A stretch of 64,000 bases of DNA from Agrobacterium sp. RAC06 (GCF_001713475.1 NZ_CP016499.1:4341501-4405500); one strand, 5' to 3'. Positions 37,588-48,600 are shown, counted from the stretch's first letter. Notes: a model not told the origin generated them from the sequence alone. Program-made: numbers and translations.

Positions 37588-39000
37588 TCAGGCTTCGCGA
37601 CGGCGTCCGCCGGCAGTGCCCGAGCGGGCTGGACGGCCCTGGCCGCTGCCATTGCCCGGACGACCCTGGCCGCCATTGGCGCTGCGGTTCTGACCGCCGC
37701 CATTGCCACCCTTGCGGTGACCGGACTTGGCGGGACGACCGTCGGCCTTGGCGCCGCCTTCGGACTTGCCGCGACCCTGGCCCGGGGCCTGGTGGTTTCG
37801 GTTGTTGCCGCCGCCACCGCCGCCAGCGCGACGCTGCGGACGGGCCGGGCGTGCGAGGTTTGCCGGCGGTTCGCCAGAGGCGACCGGGATGTCGATGCTC
37901 ATCAGCTTTTCGATGTCGCGCAGCAGGCGACCTTCATCGGGACCGCAGAATGCGATCGCGATGCCGTCACGGCCGGCACGGGCCGTACGGCCGATGCGGT
38001 GAACGTAAGCATCCGGGACTTCCGGCAGGTCGTAGTTGAAGACGTGGGAGACGGCCGGGATGTCGATGCCGCGGGCGGCAACGTCGGTGGCGATCAGCGT
38101 CTTGATCTCGCCGTCACGGAAACCCTTCAAGGCGCGCTCTCGCTGGCCCTGGCTCTTGTTGCCGTGGATCGAGGCGACCGAGTAGCCGGTGGCGTCGAGG
38201 TGCTTCATCAACTTTTCCGCGCCATGCTTGGTGCGCAGGAAGACGATGGAGCGGCCATCCGGATTGTCGTTGAGGATCTTCTTGAGCATTTCCGTCTTGG
38301 CGTTCTGGCCTGCGACGAAATGCACGTGCTGTTCGACCTTGTCGGCAGCCTTGCCGGGAGGGGAGACGGCAACCTTGAGCGGGTCGGTCAGGAAGCTAGA
38401 TGCGAGATCGGCGATTGCCGATGGCATGGTGGCCGAGAACAGAAGCGTCTGACGCTTCGGCGGGACCATCTTCGAGATCTTGCGCAGGTCATGGATAAAG
38501 CCGAGGTCCAGCATCTGGTCGGCTTCGTCGAGAACCAGGTAACGCACGGCGCGCAGCGAGATCGCGTTGCGGGCGATCAGGTCGAGCAGGCGGCCGGGCG
38601 TGGCGACGAGGATGTCGGTGCCCTTTTCGAGCTGCAGCTGCTGCTTGCCGATGGAGGCGCCACCGACGACCTGGTTGATCTTCAGCGGCAGGCGGCGCAG
38701 GTAGCTGCGCAGGTTGTCGCCGATCTGGTTTACCAGTTCGCGAGTCGGGGCGAGAATGAGGGCACGGGTGGTGCGGTTGTCAGGGCGCTTCTCATCCTTG
38801 AGAAGCATCTCGATCATCGGCAGGCCGAAAGCGGCCGTCTTGCCGGTGCCGGTCTGGGCGAGGCCGATCAGGTCGCGGCCGCCGAGAACGACGGGGATGC
38901 CCTTTTCCTGGATGGGAGTGGGGGTCGTGAAGCCGAGCGTCGTCAGCGTCGCGACGATATTCTTGGAGAGGCCAAGATCATCGAAAGTTGTCAAAGTCAT
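37588..39000 (-). CDS. DEAD-box ATP-dependent RNA helicase (RhlE-like)
   Basis: The 470-residue helicase unwinds structured RNA. In order: Q motif GFTTPTPIQ, Walker [27 protein letters not shown] in [17 protein letters not shown], and the second RecA domain ending [14 protein letters not shown] low-complexity C-terminal tail rich in Gly, Arg, Asn and Gln (about residues 385-470) is typical for RNA binding. The start [11 protein letters not shown] fits the family and follows GAAAGG. The roughly 290 bp upstream (39001-39294) contain no gene and could include a long regulated 5' leader, as cold-induced helicases often have. Confidence 0.92.
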   Translation of the reverse strand: MTLTTFDDLGLSKNIVATLTTLGFTTPTPIQEKGIPVVLGGRDLIGLAQTGTGKTAAFGLPMIEMLLKDEKRPDNRTTRALILAPTRELVNQIGDNLRSYLRRLPLKINQVVGGASIGKQQLQLEKGTDILVATPGRLLDLIARNAISLRAVRYLVLDEADQMLDLGFIHDLRKISKMVPPKRQTLLFSATMPSAIADLASSFLTDPLKVAVSPPGKAADKVEQHVHFVAGQNAKTEMLKKILNDNPDGRSIVFLRTKHGAEKLMKHLDATGYSVASIHGNKSQGQRERALKGFRDGEIKTLIATDVAARGIDIPAVSHVFNYDLPEVPDAYVHRIGRTARAGRDGIAIAFCGPDEGRLLRDIEKLMSIDIPVASGEPPANLARPARPQRRAGGGGGGNNRNHQAPGQGRGKSEGGAKADGRPAKSGHRKGGNGGGQNRSANGGQGRPGNGSGQGRPARSGTAGGRRREA

Positions 39001-39294
39001 ACCTTTCGGGGCGCCAAATGCACAAACCCCGGAACGCGTTCTTCGCGAGCCGGTTGGCATTGGCGTCAAGAACCCCGCGTGATTTGGGAACTTGTAAGTT
39101 GGAAAAAAGCTTTCCAAGCGCATCGGCGGCATGCCCGCCCGGATGTCATGCGCCTTATCCTTCGTCGCGTCTCAGTTGTCGCTGGGCACGCTCACGCGGC
39201 GGCCGGAAGGTAAAAGCTGACCTGCAGATGGGCTTATTTGTTCCGAAAGTCAAGGCTTTGTTTGCGGTGCAGCGTCAAGGCGTAGCTGCGCGGT

Positions 39295-39597
39295 TCAAGT
39301 GTCGAGCGTAAGATGAACCAGAATCTGGCTGCCGGCGGCGATCGCCTCGCGGCGCCGCAACTCCGCCTTCAAGGGTAGGAGGAAGCTGTCGCGTCGCTTG
39401 TCTGGGAAGAGGGAGGTCTTCACCCGGCTCTCGCCGATCCGTGCCTGGACGGCGATGGCCCCAAGTGCATTGGCACGGCCAAAGAAGCGCGCCTCGGCAG
39501 CAGCCTCCGCCGGCAGGAAGACACCGTGCCATCCGCTGGGGCCGTCAAAGCGGACCACCTTAGCCTCGAAGCGAATGGCGTGCCCGTCCTCGCTCAT
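39295..39597 (-). CDS. DUF1905-family protein
   Basis: The 100-residue protein has the DUF1905 pattern, a small beta-barrel: IRFEAKVVRFDGPSGWHGVFLP, RIGESRVKTSLFPDKRRDSFLLPLKAELRRRE and onward. Function is unknown. Its ATG overlaps the stop of the upstream DNA-repair gene (ATGA), so the two are translationally coupled and may share a role. Confidence 0.85.
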   Translation of the reverse strand: MSEDGHAIRFEAKVVRFDGPSGWHGVFLPAEAAAEARFFGRANALGAIAVQARIGESRVKTSLFPDKRRDSFLLPLKAELRRREAIAAGSQILVHLTLDT

Positions 39598-40709
39598 TCT
39601 GCCCCATCCCGGGGCATGGCGAGGTCGAAATCGGCACTCGCGGCGCTTGTCCCGTTCACCATGATCTCCAGCCTGTGAGCGCCCGGATGATAGACACGCG
39701 TCGTGATTGGCCGAAAGGCATGGCACTTTGCGATGGTCACGCTTTCATCCGGCTTGAGCTGAAGGCTCTTGCCCTTGAAAACCTTCGGTGAGAGCGAGCC
39801 ATCCTTCTTCTGGTGGTGGATGGCGTAGTCGACCAGGACCGTGCGCATGTCCTTGCCCGTATTGGAGAGAAGAATCTCGAATTCGAGTTCGCCGGGGAAG
39901 TCGATCTGTTGGCTCTCCAGCGTGAGCGTCGCCGTCACGTCGTCCAGCGGCGCAAAGCCGAAATTGGCGAGCGCCTTGCCGTGGCCCTTCTTGATCAGCG
40001 TGCGCGAGGCGTGCTTGAGCAGCCAGAGCCGGTCTTTCGAAGCGCCCGCGGAATGCCTCTCCACGAAATCAGCGACCAGATCCGGGTGATCCTTGGCAAT
40101 GTCGTTGAGGCTGTTGGCGACAGAGCGTCGGACGTAGTCCTCGGGGTCGTCGATGAGGGCTTCGAGAATCGGCAGGATCGGTGTCGGGTTCTTCACCAGG
40201 GCGGGCAGGCGCATGGCCCAGGGCAGGCGGGGGCGGGTGCCTTCCGAGGCGAGGCGACGGACATGGTGGTTCGGGTCGAGGGCCCAGGATGATATGATGG
40301 CAAGTGCTGCATCCTGCTCCTCGGCGATGAACGGGCGTATGCCGAATTCTGCGGTGAAATGCGGCGTCAGCGCCTTCAGGAGCGCGAGTGCTGTCTCCAG
40401 TTGGCCACGGCCATGGGCGGCAATGTATTGGTTGAAGGAGAGGAGGGCCCAACCGCTGAGGCCCACGCGATCCGGTGCCGGCAGGCAGGCGTGCAGGATC
40501 TGAGCCGTTTGCTCGAAATCGGCAGGCAGGTGTCGATGCAGGGCATCCGCAATGCATTGACCGCGCTGCATCAGCTCCAGCCCGTCGATGACGGGCAGGA
40601 TGTCCGCGACAAAGGCGGCGTGATCGAAGGTTCCCCAGGCCCGCGCCACGGCATCAGCCGTATCGCGGGCGGTGTGTAGGCCGATCAGGTGTTTCAGTGG
40701 CTCGGCCAT
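39594..40709 (-). CDS. AlkC/AlkD-type DNA alkylation repair glycosylase with C-terminal Ig-like domain
   Basis: The 371-residue protein has HEAT-like repeats (residues about 1-250: DPNHHVRRLASEGTRPRLPWA, DPEDYVRRSVANSLNDIAKDHPDLV, WLLKHASRTLIKKGH) that in this family wrap damaged DNA and excise alkylated bases. It has a C-terminal beta-sandwich (about 260-365, FEILLSNTGKDMRTVLVDYAIHH and onward) as in AlkC of Pseudomonas. This tail favours AlkC over AlkD. It is the first gene of a coupled pair with DUF1905. Substrate preference (3-methyladenine or 3-methylcytosine) is family knowledge, not visible here. Confidence 0.88.
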   Translation of the reverse strand: MAEPLKHLIGLHTARDTADAVARAWGTFDHAAFVADILPVIDGLELMQRGQCIADALHRHLPADFEQTAQILHACLPAPDRVGLSGWALLSFNQYIAAHGRGQLETALALLKALTPHFTAEFGIRPFIAEEQDAALAIISSWALDPNHHVRRLASEGTRPRLPWAMRLPALVKNPTPILPILEALIDDPEDYVRRSVANSLNDIAKDHPDLVADFVERHSAGASKDRLWLLKHASRTLIKKGHGKALANFGFAPLDDVTATLTLESQQIDFPGELEFEILLSNTGKDMRTVLVDYAIHHQKKDGSLSPKVFKGKSLQLKPDESVTIAKCHAFRPITTRVYHPGAHRLEIMVNGTSAASADFDLAMPRDGAE

Positions 40710-40715
40710 GATCGC

Positions 40716-41015
40716 TCAGATCGTTCCGTTGGTTTCGAAGTGCTGCATCAGGGTAACACCCGTGATCGCTGCCATGTAAGGTGCGAAGGCGGGGTCGGCC
40801 TGAACTTTCGCGGCTGCTGCGTCGGCGCTTTCCTTGTCTGCCCATTCGACGAGATCGGCGATCATGTCGCCCTGTTCGATGGCGGTCAGCGCCCGCCAGC
40901 TGACGAAGCCCGGATAGGTGTTTACCGCCGCCATGGCGGCACGTCGGGCCTGTTCTGCTGCGGGCCTGTCGGTGACGGTGCAGACGGCGAGTTCGAGGAC
41001 GGTGGTGGTGGTCAT
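40716..41015 (-). CDS. Small dimeric alpha/beta-barrel (antibiotic biosynthesis monooxygenase-like) protein
   Basis: The 99-residue protein (MTTTTVLELAVCTVTDRPAAEQA...) has the single ferredoxin-like module of the ABM/EthD group, with AMAAVNTYPGFVSWRALTAIEQGDMIADLVEWADKESA as the core. No catalytic residue is evident. It is preceded by AGGGAGA and is divergent from the WYL regulator gene 85 bp away, an arrangement suggesting it is the regulator's target. It lies 6 bp before the AlkC gene on the same strand and may be co-transcribed with it. Confidence 0.75.
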   Translation of the reverse strand: MTTTTVLELAVCTVTDRPAAEQARRAAMAAVNTYPGFVSWRALTAIEQGDMIADLVEWADKESADAAAAKVQADPAFAPYMAAITGVTLMQHFETNGTI

Positions 41016-41100
41016 GAGGGTCTCCCTTTGCTGTTGACGGCTTGACCTACCACGACCCAACTGACAACCTTGTGGCCATAGCTATTGCCGGAGGTATCGT

Positions 41101-41778
41101 ATGCGCCCCGCAGACCGCCTTTTCCGGATCATCCAGTTGATGCGCTCGACGGGCCGCGCCATGACGGCCGCCGAGATTGCCGAGAAGATGGAGGTTGCGC
41201 CGCGGACCATCTACCGCGACATGGATCATCTGATTGCCTCAGGCGCCCCGATCGAAGGAGAGCGCGGCGTCGGCTACATGCTGCGCGAGGCCTTCGATGC
41301 CCCGCCACTCACTTTCACCTTCGAGCAGCTGGAGGCGCTCGCCTTCGGGCTTCGCGCCGTCGAGATGCTGGGGGATCCAAGGCTCGGCCAGGCGGCGCGC
41401 GAGGCGAAGGACAAGATGCTGGCGATGCTGCCGAAGGATCATGCCGAGCGGCTGATCTCCGCGCCGATCCACGCTTTCCGCTCATCGGCCCAACCGGTCG
41501 TGCCGGATTGCCTGGGCGACGTGCGTTCTGCGTTGTCGGCCAAGCGCAAGGTCTGGGTGGCCTATCACTCGCTGCCCGGCGAGCGCAGCCAGCGTGTCGT
41601 CTGGCCGCTGGGCTTGGCCGCCTTCGGCGCGATCTGGGTGATGACCGCCTGGTGCGAGATGCGCCAAAGCTTTCGCGACTTCCGTCTCGACCGGGTCGAG
41701 GACTGGAAGGTGATGCAGGACCGTTTCGAGCCTCAGCCGCATCAGACCTATCAGGCGTATTTGAAGCAGCTCAGCTGA
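41101..41778 (+). CDS. YafY-type HTH/WYL transcriptional regulator
   Basis: The 225-residue regulator has an N-terminal DeoR/HTH_11 helix-turn-helix (RLFRIIQLMRSTGRAMTAAEIAEKMEVAPRTIYRDMDHL, residues 6-44) and a WYL-like ligand domain (about 135-215; VWVAYHSLPGERSQRVVWPLGLAAFGAIWVMTAWCEMRQSFRDFRLDRV). WYL domains sense nucleic-acid-type or small ligands. It is divergent from the small ABM-like gene and probably controls it and possibly the AlkC/DUF1905 genes behind it. Confidence 0.9.
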   Translation: MRPADRLFRIIQLMRSTGRAMTAAEIAEKMEVAPRTIYRDMDHLIASGAPIEGERGVGYMLREAFDAPPLTFTFEQLEALAFGLRAVEMLGDPRLGQAAREAKDKMLAMLPKDHAERLISAPIHAFRSSAQPVVPDCLGDVRSALSAKRKVWVAYHSLPGERSQRVVWPLGLAAFGAIWVMTAWCEMRQSFRDFRLDRVEDWKVMQDRFEPQPHQTYQAYLKQLS

Positions 41779-41885
41779 GTTTTGCTGTGGAGCGGGATTT
41801 TTTTATGCCGTTCTCCTAAATTCCATAAATATTAAGGGGTCGAGCGGATAGGTAGAGGTACGAAAGCAACTTCTGAAAGACGCCT

Positions 41886-43709
41886 ATGAAACACCTGAGA
41901 GTTTCCCGCAAGCTGACTTTGGCATTCGCCTCTGTCCTGTTCGTTGTCATCGCCTTCTGCTCCGTGGCATTTGTGTCGATGCAGCGGATCCATGAGGCGA
42001 CGCTGGCCAATCAGCAGACGCAGTCGGTCCTGAAGTTATCAGGTCAGATACTTGCGACGCTGGTCGAGCACCAGAATGCCATGCGAGGCTTTGTCGCCAG
42101 TCTGAATGAGGAATTCATCGAGCGCATGGCAAAGTATGGCGATGCCGTGCCGCCGCTCATGAGTGAACTTGAGCAGAAGCTCAGCAAAGCGGAAGCCGAA
42201 ACCTATCTCCCCCCGGCACGCCAGGCGATACAGACGTTCTACGCTCAGCTCGATGCGACGGTCGCCAACGCACGCGATCCGGCAAAGATTGAAGAGACCC
42301 GCAGCAATATTGCGACGACCGCGCGCTTGAGCGATATCCGCAAGGCGCTCACGGCTCTCGACGAAGCGAGCCAGAAAGTTGCCGACGAGCGAACAGCTTT
42401 GCAGAACGCGGCGTTCGAGACGGGTACCAAGACCCTGATTGCCGGGGGGCTGACCGCTGCCCTCATCGCCGTTGCCATGGGCATCCTCCTGACACGCAGC
42501 CTCGCAGCCCCGCTTCGCGGCATGACGGTCGCCATGCGCAAGCTGGCTGAAGGTGACACCGCCATCGACACTCCTGCGATGGGGCGTCGTGATGAGCTTG
42601 GCTCCATGGCCGCCGCAGTGGAAGTCTTCCGGGCCAACGCAATCGCTGCCCGGAAGCTCGAGGCCGACGCGAAGCAACAGCAATCCTTGACCGAGGCCGA
42701 ACGCGCCGAGCGGGCAAGGCTGGATCGGGCTCGCTCCGAGACGATGACCCAGGCAACCGCAACCTTGGCGGGCGGTCTGGCGGAACTCGCAAAGGGCAAT
42801 CTCACGGTCCGCCTGGAGCAGCCTTTCGCCGAGGAATTCGAGACATTGCGCAAGGACTTCAATGAAGCTGTCTCGCAGCTTGCCGAGACACTTTCCGCCG
42901 TCGCTCACACTACCAACTCGATCGACACTGGTAGCCGCGAGATCAGTGGCAGCACGAATGATCTGTCACGACGCACCGAGCAGCAGGCTGCATCGCTCGA
43001 AGAGACAGCTGCAGCGCTCGACGAAATCACGGTCAATGTCCGTCATGCTTCAAACCGCGTGGAGGAGGCGCGCGCCGCTGCATCGGATGCCGCACACAGT
43101 GCCGAGACTTCCGGCACCGTCGTTGCCAGCGCCGTTGAAGCCATGGGACGTATTGAGCAGTCGTCTCAGTCGATTTCCAACATCATCGGTGTGATTGACG
43201 AGATCGCCTTTCAGACCAACCTCCTGGCCCTCAATGCGGGCGTTGAAGCGGCCCGTGCCGGCGACGCCGGCAAGGGATTTGCGGTTGTCGCCCAGGAAGT
43301 CCGCGAACTTGCACAGCGGTCAGCGCAAGCTGCTCGTGAAATCAAGGACCTGATACGGGTTTCGACCGAGGAAGTGTCCAAAGGCGTGAAGCTGGTCAGC
43401 GACACCGGTGCCGCGTTGAAGACGATCGAGAGCTTCATCACCACCGTCAACGTCCAGATGAACGCCATTGCCACATCTGCAAAGGAACAGGCGACCGGAC
43501 TGGCCGAAGTCAACACGGCCGTCAATCAAATGGACCAGTTCACTCAGCAGAACGCGGCCATGGTCGAAGAGACGAGTGCTGCGAGTGCAGGCCTTGCCAC
43601 TGAAAGTACGCGCCTACGCCAACTGGTTCAGCGTTTCGAGATCAGTTCCGTCAACAGCAATGCCCAAGTCGACAGAGGCTATGCATCCGGGATGCGTCGC
43701 TCCGCATAG
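41886..43709 (+). CDS. Methyl-accepting chemotaxis protein
   Basis: The 607-residue receptor has membrane helices at about 12-32 and 187-205 flanking a helical periplasmic sensor (33-186). A HAMP domain follows at about 206-260, a second HAMP-like segment near 285-340, and a long signalling coiled coil. The tip IIGVIDEIAFQTNLLALNAGVEAARAGDAGKGFAVVAQEVRELA (about 432-475) is intact, with the rhizobial NAGVEAARAGD variant. No NWETF-type CheR tether ends the protein. Ligand unknown. A terminator follows at 43764. Confidence 0.93.
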   Translation: MKHLRVSRKLTLAFASVLFVVIAFCSVAFVSMQRIHEATLANQQTQSVLKLSGQILATLVEHQNAMRGFVASLNEEFIERMAKYGDAVPPLMSELEQKLSKAEAETYLPPARQAIQTFYAQLDATVANARDPAKIEETRSNIATTARLSDIRKALTALDEASQKVADERTALQNAAFETGTKTLIAGGLTAALIAVAMGILLTRSLAAPLRGMTVAMRKLAEGDTAIDTPAMGRRDELGSMAAAVEVFRANAIAARKLEADAKQQQSLTEAERAERARLDRARSETMTQATATLAGGLAELAKGNLTVRLEQPFAEEFETLRKDFNEAVSQLAETLSAVAHTTNSIDTGSREISGSTNDLSRRTEQQAASLEETAAALDEITVNVRHASNRVEEARAAASDAAHSAETSGTVVASAVEAMGRIEQSSQSISNIIGVIDEIAFQTNLLALNAGVEAARAGDAGKGFAVVAQEVRELAQRSAQAAREIKDLIRVSTEEVSKGVKLVSDTGAALKTIESFITTVNVQMNAIATSAKEQATGLAEVNTAVNQMDQFTQQNAAMVEETSAASAGLATESTRLRQLVQRFEISSVNSNAQVDRGYASGMRRSA

Positions 43710-43763
43710 CGGGCAGGCGACCTCCGTCAGGAGGAAGCCCGTTTTCGAACTTCCAAACCATGC

Positions 43764-43793
43764 AGCCTCGACCTTAACGGGTCGAGGCTTTTG
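43764..43793 (+). terminator. Intrinsic terminator after the chemotaxis receptor gene
   Basis: AGCCTCGACC (43764-43773) pairs with GGTCGAGGCT (43780-43789) around TTAACG and is followed by TTT. It lies between the MCP stop (43709) and the convergent MttB gene end (43834). Confidence 0.85.
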
Positions 43794-43833
43794 TCTGTCG
43801 GGATCTCCGCGTTTCCTGGTCGGATTCCATTCC

Positions 43834-45420
43834 TCAGAAATCCGTCGCAACCCCGCCCTCGGCCTTGCGTTTCGCCACGAAGGTGTCGAGTTCTTCCTCG
43901 ACGGCCGGGTCAATCGGCGGGCGCTCGTAGGAGCCAAGCTTTTCCTTGAAGACGCGATTGGCGTGGTCATAAGTTGTCGGGCGGCCGGCTTCCGTCCAGG
44001 TCTCGAAATTGCGCCAGTCGGAGAGGATCGGCGAATAGAAGGCGCTCTCATAGCGGGCGAGCGTATGAGCCGTGCCGAAGAAGTGGCCGCCAGGGCCGAC
44101 TTCGCGCACGGCATCCAGCGCCAGCGCATCCTGGCTGACGTCGAGGGGCGTCAGGAACTCGGCGACCATCTGCAGCATGTCGACGTCGAGAATGAATTTT
44201 TCAAAGGAGGCAGTCAGCCCACCCTCTGACCAGCCGGCCGAATGCATGATGAAATTGCCGCCCCCTTGCGTCAGCGCCCAGAGCGAGAAGGCGCTCTCAT
44301 AGGCTGCCTGGGCGTCCAGTGTGTTGGCGGCATTGGTGTTCGAGGTACGGTAAGGGATGCCGTAGCGGCGGGCGAGCTGGCCACCGACAATGACGGCTTT
44401 CATATATTCGGGCGTGCCGAAGGCAGGCGCACCGGTCTTCATGTCGACATTCGAGGTGAAGCCGCCATAGACGACTGGGGCGCCGCGCTTGACCATCTGG
44501 GTAAAGGCGATGCCACACAGCGCTTCGGCATTCTGCTGCACGACCGCACCGGCGATCGTGACGGGCGCCATGGCGCCTGCGAGCGTGAACGGCGTCATGA
44601 CGACGACCTGGCCGCGCGACGACATTTCGATGATGCCCTGAAGCATCGGCCCATCGAGGCGGAGCGGCGAAGACGAGTTGATGATGGTGAAGAGCGAGGG
44701 CTCGCTTTCCATCTGCTCCATGGAGACACCACGGCCGATGCGGGCGATCTCGATCGCGTCGAGATTGCGCTGCTTGCCGAGCGAGTAGCAGTGGAAGACC
44801 TTGTCGGTCAGCTTCACCATGTCGGAGAGGCAGTCGAGATGGCGCACCGAGGCGTGGATGTCGATCGGCTCGACCGGATAGCCGCCGGTCGTGTGGATCA
44901 CGTCGTAGCACTGAGCAAGCTTGACCAGCTTGCGGAAGTCTTCCTGGTTGCCGGCACGGCGGCCGCCCTCGCGGTCTGCGACGAAGGGGGCAGAGGCGAT
45001 CTGGGCAAATACCAGGTTGTTGCCGCCCATCTTGACGTTGCGCTCGGGATTGCGTGCGAACATCTGGAATTCGCGCGGGGCAGAGGCGATCATGTCCATG
45101 ATCAGGCCGCGGTCGAAGCGGACGCGGTCGGATCCCTCCGTCACCTCTGCGCCATGCGCCTTCATGATGGCGCGCGCCTCGGGCAGCATGATGTCCATGC
45201 CGATCTCTTCGAGAATGGTGAGCGATGCCTCATGCATGTCATCGAGGGCCGACGGGTCGAGAAGCTCGGTCTTGGTCAGGCGATTGACGAGATTGCGATA
45301 CTTGCCGGCCGCACCCGTGCGGACACGTTCGGCTCCCCGACCGCCCGTGCGCCTGCGGCGTTCACCGCCTGCAGAGAGGGTTTCAGTCTCGGACAAGGCG
45401 GAGGTCGTAATGTCGCTCAT
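43834..45420 (-). CDS. Trimethylamine methyltransferase (MttB) superfamily protein, non-pyrrolysine
   Basis: The 528-residue TIM-barrel protein belongs to the MttB superfamily (VFAQIASAPFVADREGG, GGYPVEPIDIH, MSSRGQVVVMTPFTLAGAMAPVT, NFIMHSAGWSEGGL). The frame is continuous without an internal TAG, so it is a non-pyrrolysine member. Characterised relatives demethylate glycine betaine, proline betaine or carnitine onto a corrinoid protein. No corrinoid-protein or reactivator gene is in the window, so its partner is elsewhere or its chemistry differs. The Arg/Gly-rich N-terminus (20-40) is unusual. Confidence 0.9.
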   Translation of the reverse strand: MSDITTSALSETETLSAGGERRRRTGGRGAERVRTGAAGKYRNLVNRLTKTELLDPSALDDMHEASLTILEEIGMDIMLPEARAIMKAHGAEVTEGSDRVRFDRGLIMDMIASAPREFQMFARNPERNVKMGGNNLVFAQIASAPFVADREGGRRAGNQEDFRKLVKLAQCYDVIHTTGGYPVEPIDIHASVRHLDCLSDMVKLTDKVFHCYSLGKQRNLDAIEIARIGRGVSMEQMESEPSLFTIINSSSPLRLDGPMLQGIIEMSSRGQVVVMTPFTLAGAMAPVTIAGAVVQQNAEALCGIAFTQMVKRGAPVVYGGFTSNVDMKTGAPAFGTPEYMKAVIVGGQLARRYGIPYRTSNTNAANTLDAQAAYESAFSLWALTQGGGNFIMHSAGWSEGGLTASFEKFILDVDMLQMVAEFLTPLDVSQDALALDAVREVGPGGHFFGTAHTLARYESAFYSPILSDWRNFETWTEAGRPTTYDHANRVFKEKLGSYERPPIDPAVEEELDTFVAKRKAEGGVATDF

Positions 45421-45644
45421 GGTCGATCCATTGTGTCAATCTCGACATCAAGTCTCGCAGGTTCGGAAGCCAAAAGGCATTGCCGTTTGCGACGAAAAAC
45501 CGGCTCATCTGGAACAGTGGTGCGGCTGGAGTGATCCGTCAGGGATACGCGTTCATTCTGCTTCGCTTTTAAAGCTTTGGATGGTGCTTCGCTTACCCGC
45601 TGTTTACCATTCCGCGTCATTGATCGGAGGAGGGAGAAACTGAT

Positions 45645-48600
45645 TTGATCCGGGGAAGCGACTTGCTGGACTTGGTCTGCGACAAGATCGCGGTGCTCGA
45701 TCTGCCTTCCTACGTGAAGGACAGCGAGCTTCGTTACGTCGCCGTCAATGCGGCCTTCGCCGACCTGCACAACCTGTCGGCCGAAAGCTTCGTAGGTCGC
45801 AGCGATCGCGAAATCCTTGGAAGCGATCTGGACGCCTTGCGCGACGATCGCGAGCGGCGGGTCCTGGTGTTCGGGGAAGAGGAAGCGCTGCAGCTGCGGG
45901 CTGAACCCGGCGGACCGACGCGGGTCCTGCATATCGAACGTTTCTTCGACGACGACGACCGGCTCTATCTCTTCGGTTTCATGGAGGAGCAAAGAACGGT
46001 AACACCATCCGACCCATCGGTCTTGGGGACGCTGCCCTCTGTTGCCCTCTTCCAGGCCGTGCTCGAGCAATATCCCATTGCGACCTATGTGCGCAGCTCT
46101 GACCACCGGCTGCTCTTTGCCAACAGCGTCTATTCGCAGATGGTAGGACGGCCCATCCAGGATCTCCTGGGGCGGACTGAGCAGGAAAATTTCCCCGAGC
46201 TCGGCCAGGAGTATTTCGAGGGCAACCAGCGCGTCCTCGAATGCGGCGTGACAGAGGAATTTCAGGACAATTTCATGCGGGCCGATGGCACGCGAATCCC
46301 CGTCCTCAGCCGCACCGGGGCCGTCACCGGGCCGGATGGCGAACGCTACATCGTCGGCTCGATCACCGATCTCTCTCCTCTCAGACACGAGCAGGAGAAG
46401 CTGGAATCCGTCCGACAGGAATCGGAAGCGCTGCAATTGCAGCTTCACAGCCTGATGGCCTCGCTGCCGGTCGGCATCATCGTTCTCGATCCCGATTTGC
46501 AGATCTCTTTTGCCAATGCGGCGGCCATCGAGATGACGGAATTTGATGCCTCGCAGAAGCTGGAGGGCATGTCCTACCGGGACTTTCTGACGCTGGCGAT
46601 GGTCCGCAGAATGCCCAATCTCTCTGCACAAGAAATCGACGAGCGCGTCGCCTATCGCATCGAACAGGTGCTCAGCCTCGCAGAGGGGCCGCTGATCGAC
46701 GTGAAGACGCCGTCGGGGCGGGCACTTGCCGGCGCAAGCCGCCGCCTTGAGGGCGGGCGCATTCTTTTGACCTATACCGACGTCTCCGACATTTATCAGC
46801 GCGAAGAAGAGACGCTGCTTTATCGCGCAGCGCTCGAGCAGATGCCGGTGCCTGTCTTCATCCGCGATCCGGATCGCCGGATGATCTATGTGAACAAGGC
46901 TTATGAGGACCTTCACGGCCAGCGTCGGGAAGACATCTACGGGCTGACCGAAGAAGAACTCTGGCCGGAGAACGGTCAGATCATGAAGGAGGAGAACCTC
47001 CGGATCTTCGCGACCGGCGAAATGATCGAGAAGAACCGGGAAGTCGTCGTCCGCGGCGGCGAGGAAATCTCGGTGATCACGCGCCTGAGCCGGATCACCA
47101 CGGCGCAGAACAAGCATTACCTCGTCGGCTCGGTCAACGACATCTCGATGCTCAAGAAGGGCCAGGAGGCTCTGGTCGCGGCCCAGGCACGCGCCGAGTC
47201 GCTCTATGCCGACATCGTCTCGATGTTGCAGGTCATGCCAGTCGGCGTGGTGATCATGAATTCCGACTACATGGTCGAATTCGCCAACGAGAAGTGCCGG
47301 GAAATCTGGCGCTGGCCGGCTGACATGCAGCTGAACGGGCTGCCCTTCCGGTCCTATTGCGAGATGAACCACAAGCTCGGCTATGCCTGGCCTGGTATCG
47401 AGTTCGAGGAAGGCTATCGCGCCCGTCTAGCGCAGTTCGATGCGCTGGAAGGCTCGCATGTCACCGAACTTGCCTATGACGATGGCAAGTTCGTTCTGGC
47501 CACGATCACGCGGTTGCATGACCGCAAGATCCTGCTCACCTATTCCGATCTCACCGAGATGCGGGCGCGCGAACGCGAGATCGACGAGGCGCAGCAAAAG
47601 CTGGAGCGGCTCGGGCGCTTCGTCCAGGAATCCATGCGGATGATGACGCAGGGCCTGATGATGATCGAGCAGGGACGGATCGCGGAGGTCAATCCTTCCT
47701 TCAGCCGCATCCTGAACCTGCCCGAAAACCTGGTGGCGTCGGGCGAAAGCTGGCGGCCGATATTCGAATATTGCGCGGCGCGTGGCGATTTCGGCGAGGA
47801 AGCTCACGACATTCTGCAGCAATGGCAATCGGCCGTGCAGACAGCAAACGCAGTCTCGACCAATTTCCTTGTCGACGGCAAGACCTGGGTCAAGCTGGAA
47901 GCGACCTTCGGTGGCGACCGCAGTTGTGTTGTCGTGCTCACCGATTTCACCGAGCTGAAGGAGCGCGAAGCCGAACTGGAAGTGCTCTTGGCGCGCAGCG
48001 AGGCGGCGGACAAGGCGAAGTCCGACTTCCTCGCCAATATGAGCCACGAGATCCGCACGCCCATGAATGGCGTTCTCGGCATGGCGGAACTGCTGTCGAA
48101 GTCCGAGCTCGACAGCCGTCAGAAGACCTTTGTCGATATCATGGTGAAGTCCGGTAACGCGTTGCTCACCATCATCAACGACATTCTCGACTTCTCGAAG
48201 ATCGATGCCGGACAGTTGAAGCTGCGCAAGTCGCCCTTCGATCCGGTGGAAGCCATCGAAGATGTGGCGACGCTGCTGTCTGCCGCCGCAGCCGAGAAGG
48301 ATATCGAACTCGTGGTCTCCGGCGAGCAGAAGGTGCGCCACACCTTCATGGGTGATCCGGGGCGTTTCCGGCAGATCGTCACGAACCTTCTCGGTAATGC
48401 GATCAAGTTCACCGAGAAGGGCCACGTGCATGTCGAGGTGTCCGCGGACGCCGTGGCGGAGGGGCAGGCGATCCTGAAGCTGCGGATCGAGGATACCGGC
48501 ATCGGCATTCCCCAGGACATGCAGGCGAAGATCTTCGAGAAATTCTCCCAGGTCGACACATCTTCGACCCGTCGCCACGAGGGTACCGGTCTCGGGCTCG

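Noticed and set aside
45417..47372. 651-aa minus-strand ORF
   Set aside because: It is antisense to the PAS region of the hybrid kinase and has no recognisable domain.
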